Source: Paenibacillus ginsengarvi (GTDB lineage Bacteria > Bacillota > Bacilli > Paenibacillales > NBRC-103111). From it: a stretch of DNA of 64,000 nucleotides. Of this stretch, positions 8,632 to 17,006 are shown in pieces (positions within the stretch are counted from its first letter, which is position 1; each line of letters opens with the position of its first letter). Under the pieces are notes generated by a model, which ran no database searches, was not told the origin of the DNA, and was given only the letters and a program-made list of their open reading frames with translations. A program made the position numbers and the translations under genes. The stretch lies in the NCBI RefSeq assembly GCF_003626695.1, contig NZ_RBAH01000027.1:61515-125514 (forward strand). Direction: 5' to 3'.

Positions 8632-9870
8632 TTACTTGGCCCTGGCTTCGGCAAGCTGCTTGCATGCAAGTTCCATACGTTCCAGCGCTTCCGTTATGTC
8701 TGCGTCCTTGTGGCTGTAGTTGACGTAAGATACGTTGTACAGCGATACGCCGTTACGATAAGCAAGCCGCATAAACTGCTCCCGCACCGAAGGGCTTGCC
8801 CCGGTCTTCAAGGTGAACGTCGGACACGGCCAAAAGCCTTTCAGCTCCAGCGGCACCTCGTATCGGTCGAAGAGGCCGTTTAATCCGCCCCACAAATGCT
8901 CTCCCTGCCGCCAAAGATGTCCGACGACGTCCTGTTCCTTATATACGGTCATCGTCGCTTTCGACGCGGCGAGTGACAGCGTTTCTCCGCCGAACGTACT
9001 CGAGATGACGGTGCCTCCCCGGTCGCAAGCCTTCATCACGTCTTTACTGCCCACGTAAGCGGATAGTGGCATCCCGTTTGCCATACCTTTGCTGAATACG
9101 GCCAGATCCGGCTGTACGCCGAAATATTGCTGTACGCCGCCGATCGCGATACGGAAGCCAGTGACGATCTCATCGTAAATGAGCAGCGCGCCATGTTTGC
9201 GCGTAAGCTCACGGACGGCCGGGTAAAACGTTTTCCCGTCCGCCATCGAAGCGTAATCGGCTGCAATGACGACGGCGGCAATCTCGCTGCCGCAATGGTC
9301 GAACCAGCGTTCGAGCGCGGCGATATCGTTCCAGGGCGCTGCATGGTGCAGCTCGCCGACCGCGTTTGGCACGCCGGGCACCGCTTTCCCCGACGCCGCC
9401 TGGCCCGGCAGCGACTGGCCGCTTCCCGACAAACTGTTGACCCAGCCGTTGTAGCCGATCTGGATGATCCGGTCGCGTCCCGTATACGTGCGGGCAATCC
9501 GGATGGCGGCTGCGATCGCTTCTCCCCCGGTTTTCAGAAACCGCGCCTGCTCCGCGCAAGGAACAAGCTCGCACAGCAGCTCAGCTACCTCCGCTTCGAG
9601 CGGGTGAGCATGTCCGAAAATAATCCCGCTGCCAAGTTGGTCCCGGATCGCTTCATCGACTTCCGGGAACTGATACCCGAGCGTTACCGGCCCAAGTCCG
9701 TTGCGAAAATCTATATATTCGTTGCCATCGGCGTCCCAGACCCGGCAGCCCTTCCCCTTTACGATGACGGCCGGCTCCTCCGGCAGCAGCGAAGGCGCTT
9801 TCGAGCAAGTGCTCGAGCCCCATGGGATTGTCTTCCGGAGCCGTTCATGCCACTCTATCGTCGATGTCAT
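8632..9870 (-). CDS. Class III PLP-dependent aminotransferase, glutamate-1-semialdehyde aminomutase-like
   Basis: The 412-residue sequence has the class III aminotransferase layout. It has an N-terminal segment with YIDFRNGLGPVTLGY, the IYDEIVTGFR motif whose Asp contacts the PLP nitrogen, and FSKGMANGMPLSAY with the Schiff-base lysine. Similarity to HemL-type proteins is in the overall pattern (RFLKTGGEAIAAAIRIAR, usually NSGTEA). The change of NSG to KTG and the absence of haem genes nearby argue against a true haem-pathway HemL. AAGGAG precedes the ATG. It is the first gene of a string with two amidohydrolase-fold proteins and has a 19-bp palindrome just upstream. It probably transaminates a specific sugar or keto/semialdehyde metabolite. 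Confidence 0.85.
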   Translation of the reverse strand: MTSTIEWHERLRKTIPWGSSTCSKAPSLLPEEPAVIVKGKGCRVWDADGNEYIDFRNGLGPVTLGYQFPEVDEAIRDQLGSGIIFGHAHPLEAEVAELLCELVPCAEQARFLKTGGEAIAAAIRIARTYTGRDRIIQIGYNGWVNSLSGSGQSLPGQAASGKAVPGVPNAVGELHHAAPWNDIAALERWFDHCGSEIAAVVIAADYASMADGKTFYPAVRELTRKHGALLIYDEIVTGFRIAIGGVQQYFGVQPDLAVFSKGMANGMPLSAYVGSKDVMKACDRGGTVISSTFGGETLSLAASKATMTVYKEQDVVGHLWRQGEHLWGGLNGLFDRYEVPLELKGFWPCPTFTLKTGASPSVREQFMRLAYRNGVSLYNVSYVNYSHKDADITEALERMELACKQLAEARAK

Positions 9871-9903
9871 GTTCGCCTTCTCCTTCTCGTCGCTAATTTT
9901 ACA

Positions 9904-9922
9904 TACAGGTTATGCACCTGTA
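9904..9922. promoter_or_regulatory. Perfect palindrome, candidate operator for the aminotransferase-amidohydrolase operon
   Basis: TACAGGT and ACCTGTA form perfect 7-bp arms around a 5-bp centre, flanked by A/T runs that partly extend the symmetry. It lies 34 bp upstream of the aminotransferase start codon, where a repressor could block transcription. No regulator gene is adjacent to it. Confidence 0.5.
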
Positions 9923-10037
9923 AAAATTCAACCACAAAGCAGCTCCTGTTGCAAGACGGCTATAACTTCCAAAACGGCGGCAAAAGGTTGTTTCCCGCCT
10001 GTTCCTGTACAATTCGGCGCTTAATCGCGATAGGACG

Positions 10038-10064
10038 AAAAAAAGCGCCTGCCTATGCAGACGC
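10038..10064 (-). terminator. Intrinsic terminator of mtnU
   Basis: Minus-strand 8-bp stem (10057-10064 with 10045-10052, one mismatch) and a 4-nt loop, followed by seven T residues. It lies about 106 nt after the mtnU stop. The remaining bases between here and the aminotransferase gene hold nothing else that I recognise apart from the palindrome. Confidence 0.7.
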
Positions 10065-10170
10065 CCGAGTTTCCACGGTGTTTATGCCGGTACAATTCGC
10101 GTGTTTGAAAAACGCTGCACGCAGGAGTACCGCGATTTATCGCAGCGAATACGTATAGGAGGCAAGCCGT

Positions 10171-10971
10171 TTAGTACAACTCCGGACGGCGATCGGCAAA
10201 TACTGGAATCGTGCTCCGCACCTTGTCCACCACGGCCAAATCCAGCTCGGCGGTCAAAATCGTCTCCGCTTCGCCGCCCTCCGCCACTATCTCGCCCCAC
10301 GGGTCAATAATCATCGAATGGCCGAAAAAGTGCGTCGTGCCGCTCGTTCCGACCCTGTTGCACGCCACCACGTACATCTGGTTCTCGATCGCGCGCGCCG
10401 TCAGCAGCGTGCGCCAGTGATGAAGACGCGGATGCGGCCATTCGGCCGGTACGATCAGCAGCTTAGCGCCGCCTAAAGCAAGCCTTCGAGTCAGCTCCGG
10501 GAAACGGATATCGTAGCAGATCATCATCCCCGCCGGAATGCCGTCCACGGCCAGCTCGCCGACCCGGTCGCCCGCCTGCAAATATTTCTCTTCATCCATA
10601 AGCCGAAACAGATGAATTTTGGAATAACTGCCAGTCCGGTTGCCCTCGCGGTCGAACGCATAGATCGTATTGCGCACATGATCGCCGCTTTTTTCGGCAA
10701 TCGAGCCGGCTACGACATTCACTGCATGTTTGCGGCAAAATTCGGAAACGAACCGGATCGTCCTTTCGCCGCCGATATCCGCAAGGTCGTGAATCCGATC
10801 CAGCGCGTAGCCGGTATTCCACATTTCCGGGAATACGATCAAATCCGGCTTGCGCTCGGCGGAGACGGCCGACTCCAAAAGCTCCGAAAGCTTGGCAAAA
10901 TTCGTCTCCGGTTCGCCGACCGTAATGTCCATCTGCAGGATGGCTACGTTCAGCTTTGCTTGTTCAGACAT
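10171..10971 (-). CDS. mtnU: Nitrilase-family omega-amidase-like hydrolase of methionine salvage
   Basis: This 266-residue carbon-nitrogen hydrolase shows the full catalytic triad: Glu49 in VFPEMWNTGY, Lys118 in YSKIHLF and Cys152 in MMICYDIRFPE. Its divergent partner is mtnE, matching the ykrU-ykrV pair of Bacillus subtilis. There MtnU is thought to hydrolyse the 2-keto-glutaramate (or similar amide) left after MtnE transamination, pulling that reaction forward. The gene starts with ATG behind GGAGTG and ends before a good intrinsic terminator. The name is based on family resemblance plus neighbourhood. Other nitrilase-family omega-amidases look similar. Confidence 0.85.
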   Translation of the reverse strand: MSEQAKLNVAILQMDITVGEPETNFAKLSELLESAVSAERKPDLIVFPEMWNTGYALDRIHDLADIGGERTIRFVSEFCRKHAVNVVAGSIAEKSGDHVRNTIYAFDREGNRTGSYSKIHLFRLMDEEKYLQAGDRVGELAVDGIPAGMMICYDIRFPELTRRLALGGAKLLIVPAEWPHPRLHHWRTLLTARAIENQMYVVACNRVGTSGTTHFFGHSMIIDPWGEIVAEGGEAETILTAELDLAVVDKVRSTIPVFADRRPELY

Positions 10972-11057
10972 GTCGCGTTCACTCCGATTTCGTAATGTTC
11001 CTATTCATCATAGTCGATCGGGCACGGATGAGCAACGACGGACGGCAAAATATCGCT

Positions 11058-11085
11058 TTGAAAAACGGCTCCGGACAGGTATAAT
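11058..11085 (+). promoter_or_regulatory. SigA-type promoter of mtnE
   Basis: TTGAAA (11058-11063) and TATAAT (11080-11085) are spaced 16 bp. The leader is only about 40 nt, too short for an S-box riboswitch. Confidence 0.65.
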
Positions 11086-11131
11086 CCAAATGTAACGAGT
11101 TATTTAAGTCTATTATTCGGAGTGAAATACT

Positions 11132-12334
11132 ATGAATTCGCCATTGAATCCGACCTCATCTTTCCGGATCGAAGCCGCCGACAGGATGAAACGGCTGCCT
11201 ACGCAATTTTTTGCTTCCCTTGTCAGCAAAGTGAACCGGCAAATCGCCGCCGGGCACGATGTCATCAACCTCGGACAAGGCAATCCGGACCGGCCGACGC
11301 CCGCGCATATCGTCTCTGCCCTGCAGGAAGCAACGCCAAATCCGGCTTACCATAAATATTCCCCGTTCAGCGGGTTTACGTTTCTGAAGGAAGCGATAGC
11401 CGCCCGCTATCGCGAAGATTACGGCGTGAGTCTCGATCCGGAAACGGAAGTCGCTATTTTGTTCGGCGGCAAAACGGGGCTGGTTGAAATAAGCCAGTGT
11501 CTGCTGAACAGCGGAGACGTCTGCCTCGTACCCGATCCCGGCTACCCGGACTACTGGTCGGGCGTGGAGCTCGCCGGCGGACGGATGGTGTTCATGCCGC
11601 TGAAGGAAGATAACGCATTTCTTCCCGACTATTCGGCGTTGTCCGCTGACGATGTGAACAAGGCGAAGCTAATGTTCATCAACTATCCGAACAATCCGAC
11701 GGCGGCTTGTGCCCCGGATTCGTTTTATGACGATACGATCCGGTTCGCCGCCGCAAACGGCATCGTCGTTGCGAGCGATTTCGCCTACGGCGCCATCGGC
11801 TTCGACGGCAAACGGCCGGTCAGCTTCCTGGAGCGGCCAGGCGCGAAGGAAGTCGGCGTCGAGTTTTATACGATGTCCAAAACGTACAACATGGCCGGCT
11901 GGCGCGTCGGCTTTGCTCTCGGCAACGCAGAAGTCGTCAGGCTGATCAATCTGATCCAGGATCATTACTATGTCAGCCTGTTCGGCGGCATTCAGGCGGC
12001 TGCGGCTCATGCGCTTACCTCTCCGCAGGACTGCGTCCGGGAGCTGAACGCCGTCTACGAGAGCAGGCGCAACGCCCTATTCGGCGCTTTATCGCGGATC
12101 GGCTGGGAAGCTACGCCGTCGGCCGGCTCGTTTTTCGCCTGGCTTCCCGTACCTAAGCGGTACACGTCGGCCGAGTTCGCAGACCTTCTGCTGACCGAAG
12201 CGAACGTCATGGTTGCGCCGGGGATCGGCTTCGGCACTCACGGCGAAGGCTACGTGCGCGTCGGGCTGCTCTCCTCCGAAGCGCGTCTCGAGGAGGCGGT
12301 AGAGCGGATCGGCCGATTGAACTTGTTCGGGTAG
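11132..12334 (+). CDS. mtnE: Methionine aminotransferase of the methionine salvage pathway
   Basis: This 400-residue class I PLP aminotransferase closely follows B. subtilis MtnE (YkrV) in its landmarks: LPTQFFASLVSKVNR, INLGQGNPDRPTP, VPDPGYPDYWSGV, YPNNPT and SKTYNMAGWRVG with the PLP lysine. It transaminates 2-keto-4-methylthiobutyrate to methionine, the last step of salvage, in the cytoplasm. GGAGTG lies 8 nt before the ATG. It is divergent from mtnU. No S-box leader is present, so regulation differs from the SAM-riboswitch control common for salvage genes. A large hairpin element follows its stop. Confidence 0.92.
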   Translation: MNSPLNPTSSFRIEAADRMKRLPTQFFASLVSKVNRQIAAGHDVINLGQGNPDRPTPAHIVSALQEATPNPAYHKYSPFSGFTFLKEAIAARYREDYGVSLDPETEVAILFGGKTGLVEISQCLLNSGDVCLVPDPGYPDYWSGVELAGGRMVFMPLKEDNAFLPDYSALSADDVNKAKLMFINYPNNPTAACAPDSFYDDTIRFAAANGIVVASDFAYGAIGFDGKRPVSFLERPGAKEVGVEFYTMSKTYNMAGWRVGFALGNAEVVRLINLIQDHYYVSLFGGIQAAAAHALTSPQDCVRELNAVYESRRNALFGALSRIGWEATPSAGSFFAWLPVPKRYTSAEFADLLLTEANVMVAPGIGFGTHGEGYVRVGLLSSEARLEEAVERIGRLNLFG

Positions 12335-12353
12335 TCGATAAGAGGAGCGGAGT

Positions 12354-12466
12354 GGAACATTTGCATCTGGAGCAGCGAAGCGGTCGCCTTTACAATCGGA
12401 TTTCAACCTTAGCATACTTCGATCAAGGAATCCGATTGTAAGAGCGAGCGGAAGATCAAATGTTCC
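12354..12466. repeat. Large two-tier hairpin element downstream of mtnE
   Basis: An outer 10-bp inverted repeat (12354-12363 with 12457-12466) encloses a perfect 13-bp inverted repeat (12390-12402 with 12429-12441). No T-run follows, so it is not a standard intrinsic terminator. It may be a mobile hairpin repeat or a 3'-end stabiliser for the mtnE transcript. Confidence 0.6.
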
Positions 12467-12519
12467 CGCAGCGGCCGTTATACCAGCAAATCCACTAATA
12501 CTTTCTTGTCACAAATCTC

Positions 12520-12548
12520 TTTACAAACTAGCGGCGGAATGCTATTCT
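12520..12548 (+). promoter_or_regulatory. SigA-type promoter of the proline T-box operon
   Basis: TTTACA (12520-12525) and TATTCT (12543-12548) are spaced 17 bp, placing the start near 12555, at the beginning of the T-box leader. Confidence 0.6.
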
Positions 12549-12554
12549 ATACAG

Positions 12555-12812
12555 TAATAATTTCGATCCCAAACGTGATGACGGGACCAGTAGGAACAGC
12601 CCACGCGTCCAGAGAGTAAATTCCGACGGCTGCAAGAATTTACCGTGATGGCTTTGCCGAAACCCACCCCCGAACGGCCAACGACGAGTTGGACAGCGCC
12701 TTGCTGTTAACAAGGACACAAGATGACGAAGCGTTATTTGCCGCGCTCGTTAATTAAGGTGGTACCGCGAAAGCCGGACTTTCGTCCTTAACAAGGATGG
12801 AGGTCTTTTTTT
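12555..12812 (+). ncRNA. T-box riboswitch, proline-specific by context
   Basis: The leader carries the diagnostic T-box sequence AATTAAGGTGGTACCGCG (12752-12769), which pairs with the uncharged tRNA acceptor end. A 13-bp terminator hairpin and seven T residues follow at 12777-12812. Upstream, AGTAGG (near 12590) and AGAGAG (near 12611) fit Stem I landmarks. A candidate specifier is CCC (12663-12665, proline) in GAAACCCACC; the exact register is uncertain without folding. Low charged tRNA-Pro would favour readthrough into proB, proS, proA and proC, and the appended mtnWXB genes. Confidence 0.9.
12777..12812 (+). terminator. Conditional intrinsic terminator of the T-box
   Basis: A 13-bp stem (12777-12789 with 12793-12805, including G-U pairs) and a 3-nt loop, followed by seven T residues. 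The 5' side overlaps the region that would pair in the antiterminator. Confidence 0.88.
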
Positions 12813-12874
12813 GTTTTGGGCCGGATTTGCATACGCCGGCTGACGATATTACGGTATACAAGGTGGGAATCAGG

Positions 12875-13981
12875 ATGCAACAACGGATCGTAGTCAAAAT
12901 CGGCAGCAGCTCCCTCACATCGGACGAAGGCGGGCTGAATCGCGCCAAAATCGAATATTTCGCCGCAGAACTATCCCGCCTCCAGCAAGCCGGCTGGAGC
13001 GTCGTGCTCGTCACTTCCGGCGCCGTGGCCGCCGGTTTCCGCAAAATCGGCTATGCGAAGCGGCCGAAAGCGCTGCACGAGAAGCAGGCGTCGGCTGCGG
13101 TCGGGCAAGCCTTGCTCATGCAGAGTTACAACGAAGCGTTCGGAACGCACGGTCAGACGGTTGCGCAAATTTTGCTGACCCGCTCCGACTTCCGAAGCCG
13201 CGTACGGAACCATAATGCGCTCATGACGATGCAGGAGCTGATGAGCCGGGGCGTCATCCCGATCATTAACGAGAACGATACGGTGGCCGTCGACGAGCTG
13301 AAGTTCAGCGAGAACGACACGCTGTCCGCACTAGTCGCCAACCTGCTCAAGGCGCAAAGATTGGTGATCCTCACGGATACGGACGGTCTGTACACCGACG
13401 ACCCGCGGAAAAACAGCAATGCGCGGCGGATCGAGCGCGTCGAGGAAATTAGCGAGGACATTTACCGGATTGCCGGCGGCTCCGGGTCTTCGGTCGGCAC
13501 CGGCGGAATGCGTTCCAAGATCGAAGCGGCGCGAATCGCCACGAGCGGCGGCGTGCAGGTATTCATCGGCAGAGCGACGGAGCCGGACGATCTGCTGCAT
13601 GCGGTGCAGGGCGTCGGGAGAGGTACTTATTTCGATACGAGCGCACATACGTTGTCGACGAAAAAGCAATGGATCGGCTTCCACTCCGAGCCGCAAGGCA
13701 AAGTGAAAGTCGATCTGGGGGCGGAACGCGCTCTCGTGGACGGCGGTAAAAGCTTGCTGCCGGCTGGCGTAACCGAGGTAGACGGGGAATTCCACCCGGG
13801 CGATGTTGTCGAAGTCACCGACGCGGAAGGCCGAACGCTGGGACGCGGAGTCGTCAACTATGCATCGTGGCAGCTCAAGGCGGTTGCCGGATTATCGACG
13901 GAAGAAGTCCGCAAACGTGTCGAAGTGCCGCGCATCGAGGTCGTCCATCGCGACGAATGGATCGTATTTGCCGGGAGGTGA
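12875..13981 (+). CDS. proB: Glutamate 5-kinase
   Basis: The 368-residue enzyme phosphorylates glutamate to gamma-glutamyl phosphate, the first step of proline synthesis. It has an amino-acid-kinase domain (VVKIGSSSLT at residues ~6-15, VTSGAVAAGF, INENDTVAVDEL, LTDTDGLYT) and a C-terminal PUA domain (residues ~275-360). I place the start at the ATG at 12875, behind AGGTGGG. An in-frame codon at 12797 lies inside the T-box terminator and would add unrelated residues. It is the first gene of the T-box-controlled string and is 9 bp from proS. It is probably also feedback-inhibited by proline, as is usual for the family. Confidence 0.96.
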   Translation: MQQRIVVKIGSSSLTSDEGGLNRAKIEYFAAELSRLQQAGWSVVLVTSGAVAAGFRKIGYAKRPKALHEKQASAAVGQALLMQSYNEAFGTHGQTVAQILLTRSDFRSRVRNHNALMTMQELMSRGVIPIINENDTVAVDELKFSENDTLSALVANLLKAQRLVILTDTDGLYTDDPRKNSNARRIERVEEISEDIYRIAGGSGSSVGTGGMRSKIEAARIATSGGVQVFIGRATEPDDLLHAVQGVGRGTYFDTSAHTLSTKKQWIGFHSEPQGKVKVDLGAERALVDGGKSLLPAGVTEVDGEFHPGDVVEVTDAEGRTLGRGVVNYASWQLKAVAGLSTEEVRKRVEVPRIEVVHRDEWIVFAGR

Positions 13982-13990
13982 CGTAAAGAA

Positions 13991-15688
13991 ATGAGATTAA
14001 ATCAGACGCTGATCCCTACTTTGCGCGACGATCCGTCCGACGCAGAGGCGAACAGCCACCGCTTCATGATCCGAGCCGGTCTCATCCGGCAGCTCGCCTC
14101 CGGCGTTTATTCGTACCTCCCGCTCGGCTACCGCGTGCTGCGCAAGCTCGAAGCGATCATTCGCGAGGAAATGGAGAAGGCGGAAGCCGTCGAAGTGCTG
14201 CTGCCGTCTCTCCATCCCGCCGAGCTGTGGCAGCAAAGCGGCCGCTGGGACCTATATGGAGACGATCTGATGCGGCTTAAGGACCGGCACGGTAGGCCGT
14301 TTGCGCTGGGCGCGACGCACGAAGAGGCGATCACCTCGCTCGTTCGCGACGAGGTCAAGACGTATAAACGGCTGCCGCTGACACTGTTTCAGATTCAGAC
14401 CAAGTTTCGCGACGAACGAAGACCCCGGTACGGCTTGCTGCGCGGACGCGAATTTCTAATGAAGGACGCTTACTCGTTCGACGCCGACACGTCTGGGCTC
14501 GATCGCAGCTATAGCCGCATGTACGATGCGTACACGGCTATCTTCACCCGCTGCGGCTTGCGGTTTCGGGCGATCGAAGCGGATTCCGGCTCGATCGGCG
14601 GCACCGATACGCATGAATTTATGGCCGTTTGCGACATCGGCGAGGATACGATCGTGCACTGCGGCGGATGCGGGTATGCCGCCAATCTGGAGCTGGCTGT
14701 ATCCGCTTCGTCGGCAGCCGAGCCAGGAAGTGCCTTAACCGCCCCGTCTCTCGCCGAAACGCCAGGCGTGCGGACGATCGCCCAGCTCACCCGTTTCCTG
14801 AACGTGATGCCTGAGCAAATCGTTAAATCGATCGCCCTGCTCGCCGATGAACGGCCGGTTCTCGTACTCGTGAGAGGCGATCGCGAAATGAACGAGACGA
14901 AGGTGAAACGTCTGCTCGGCGCAGCCGACGTGCAGCTCATGGGCGAGCTCGAAATAACCGGACTGCTGCGCTCGGCACCGGGCTTCATCGGGCCCGTGAA
15001 CATTCCCGAGAACGTAATGATCGTGGCGGACGAAGAAGTTCGCGGCTTGCGGGACATCGTTATCGGAGCGAATGAGCTGGACCGTCACTGGACCGGGGTT
15101 ACCCCGGAGCGCGACTTCCGGATCGACCGGTATGGCGATTTGCGGTCGGCGGCGGACGGAGACCGCTGCTGCCGCTGCGGACAGCCGCTTCTGTTCGATA
15201 AAGGCATCGAAGTCGGGCACGTCTTCAAGCTAGGCACGAGATACAGCGAAGCGATGCGGGCTTCGTTCTTGGACGACAGCGGCCGCTCCCTCCCCTACAT
15301 CATGGGCTGCTACGGGATCGGCGTCTCCCGCCTGCTCGCCGCTATTGTGGAGCAGCATCACGACGAATCCGGTATCGTATGGCCCGAGAGCATAGCGCCG
15401 TACCGTGTTCATTTGATCGTCATTCAGCCGAAAGACCCCGTCCAGCTTGAATTGGCGGAGCGGCTGTATCGCGACTTGCAGGCGTCGGGCGTAGAGGTGC
15501 TGTTCGATGACCGCAGCGAGCGGCCGGGGGCCAAATTCGCCGATGCCGATCTGATCGGTATTCCGCTTCGAATTACCGTAGGCAAACGGGCGGCGGACGG
15601 TTTCGTTGAGTGCAAACGCAGATACGAGCCGGATTCGTTCGAGCTGGAAGCCGCGAAGCTGGGCGAACACCTGCAATCGGGCAAATAA
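13991..15688 (+). CDS. proS: Prolyl-tRNA synthetase, bacterial type with editing insertion
   Basis: This 565-residue class II synthetase attaches proline to tRNA-Pro. It has the N-terminal catalytic opening (RLASGVYSYLPLGYRVLRK), motif 2 (FRDERRPRYGLLRGREFLMKD), an editing insertion (residues ~225-380) that removes mis-charged alanine, motif 3 (GCYGIGVSRLLAA) and a C-terminal anticodon-binding domain. GGGAGGTGA precedes the ATG. Its place between proB and proA under a proline T-box is logical, because lack of charged tRNA-Pro would raise both proline and the synthetase. The length fits the bacterial (ProRS type with insertion) family. Confidence 0.96.
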   Translation: MRLNQTLIPTLRDDPSDAEANSHRFMIRAGLIRQLASGVYSYLPLGYRVLRKLEAIIREEMEKAEAVEVLLPSLHPAELWQQSGRWDLYGDDLMRLKDRHGRPFALGATHEEAITSLVRDEVKTYKRLPLTLFQIQTKFRDERRPRYGLLRGREFLMKDAYSFDADTSGLDRSYSRMYDAYTAIFTRCGLRFRAIEADSGSIGGTDTHEFMAVCDIGEDTIVHCGGCGYAANLELAVSASSAAEPGSALTAPSLAETPGVRTIAQLTRFLNVMPEQIVKSIALLADERPVLVLVRGDREMNETKVKRLLGAADVQLMGELEITGLLRSAPGFIGPVNIPENVMIVADEEVRGLRDIVIGANELDRHWTGVTPERDFRIDRYGDLRSAADGDRCCRCGQPLLFDKGIEVGHVFKLGTRYSEAMRASFLDDSGRSLPYIMGCYGIGVSRLLAAIVEQHHDESGIVWPESIAPYRVHLIVIQPKDPVQLELAERLYRDLQASGVEVLFDDRSERPGAKFADADLIGIPLRITVGKRAADGFVECKRRYEPDSFELEAAKLGEHLQSGK

Positions 15689-15713
15689 ACCGAAGACCGA
15701 AGGAGGAATCTAT

Positions 15714-16961
15714 ATGAGTGAAGTACGCGAAAAAGCGGCCAAAGCAAAAGAAGCCGCAAGACGGATGAACCGCGTAACGACCGAACAAAAAAATGAAGCG
15801 CTCCGCCTGATGGCCGACCGGCTTGTAGCCGAAAGCTCCGCCATCCTGGAGGCGAATGCGATCGACCTCGTAAACGGCAGGCAAAACGGAACTTCCGAGT
15901 CGCTGCTGGACCGGCTGGCGCTGAACGACAAACGGATCGGCGCCATCGCCGAAGGGCTGCGCCAAATTATCGACCTGCCGGACCCGACGGGTCGGCTGCT
16001 CGACGAGACACAGCGCCCGAACGGCCTCCTCATCCGCAAATACAGCGTCCCGCTCGGCACGATTGGCATCGTTTATGAGGCTCGGCCGAATGTGACCGTC
16101 GATGCGGCGGGCTTGTGCCTCAAAAGCGGCAATGCCGTCGTGCTTCGCGGCGGTTCGGCTGCGCTCGAATCGAACAAGGCGATCGTGCGCATCATGCACG
16201 AGGCGCTGGCCCAGTCTTCTCTGCCGGCGGACTGCATCCAGTTGATCGAAAGCTCGGATCGCGCCTCAGTCGATGAAATGCTGAAGCTGAACGGACTGAT
16301 CGACGTCATCATTCCTCGCGGCGGACGCTCGCTCATTCAGAATGTAATCCAGAATTCGACCGTGCCGGTCATCGAGACGGGCGAAGGCATCTGTCATACG
16401 TACCTCGACGAAGAGGCCGATCCCGTTCAGGCGGAAGCAATCGTCATTAACGCCAAAGTCCAGCGCCCCTCGGTATGCAATTCGCTGGAAACGCTGCTCG
16501 TTCACGAAAGCTATGCGGAAAAGTTTTTGCCCGCCCTAGCAAACAAGCTGAAGGAACTGGGCGTCGAGCTGCGAGGCTGCGACCGAAGCCGCGCGCTTGT
16601 TGCCGGCATGGAAGCGGCGACGGAGGAAGACTGGCGCACCGAGTACAACGATCTGATTTTGTCCGTCAAAGTTGTCGGGGGTCTGGACGAAGCGCTCGAT
16701 CATATCGCCAAGTACGGCACGCTTCATTCGGAGTGCATCGTGACTGCGAACGCCGAACGCGCCGAACGTTTTCTTCTTGAAGTCGACGCCGCCGCCGTTT
16801 ATCATAACGCTTCGACTCGTTTTACCGACGGCTTCGAGTTCGGCTACGGCGCGGAGATCGGCATCAGCACCCAAAAGCTTCACGCTCGCGGGCCGATGGG
16901 CTTGCCTGCGCTGACGTCGACCAAGTTTGTCGTGCACGGCAGCGGTCAAATCCGCCGCTGA
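15714..16961 (+). CDS. proA: Gamma-glutamyl phosphate reductase
   Basis: The 415-residue NADPH-dependent enzyme reduces gamma-glutamyl phosphate to glutamate semialdehyde, the second proline step. The catalytic cysteine lies in RPSVCNSLETLL, with the upstream VIPRGGRSL and a C-terminal HNASTRFTDGFEFGYGAEIGIS block typical of ProA. I start it at the ATG at 15714 with AGGAGG 7 nt upstream. An earlier in-frame codon at 15606 overlaps proS and would add 36 unrelated residues. It lies 25 bp after proS and 45 bp before proC. Confidence 0.96.
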   Translation: MSEVREKAAKAKEAARRMNRVTTEQKNEALRLMADRLVAESSAILEANAIDLVNGRQNGTSESLLDRLALNDKRIGAIAEGLRQIIDLPDPTGRLLDETQRPNGLLIRKYSVPLGTIGIVYEARPNVTVDAAGLCLKSGNAVVLRGGSAALESNKAIVRIMHEALAQSSLPADCIQLIESSDRASVDEMLKLNGLIDVIIPRGGRSLIQNVIQNSTVPVIETGEGICHTYLDEEADPVQAEAIVINAKVQRPSVCNSLETLLVHESYAEKFLPALANKLKELGVELRGCDRSRALVAGMEAATEEDWRTEYNDLILSVKVVGGLDEALDHIAKYGTLHSECIVTANAERAERFLLEVDAAAVYHNASTRFTDGFEFGYGAEIGISTQKLHARGPMGLPALTSTKFVVHGSGQIRR

Positions 16962-17006
16962 TCGGCGTGCTGTCCCAAGACTGATTCAGGCAAGGAGAGA
17001 AAATAT

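Noticed and set aside
10972..11131. Possible S-box (SAM) riboswitch upstream of mtnE or mtnU, expected for salvage genes.
   Set aside because: The divergent region is only 160 bp, the mtnE leader is about 40 nt, and no S-box core sequence is visible.
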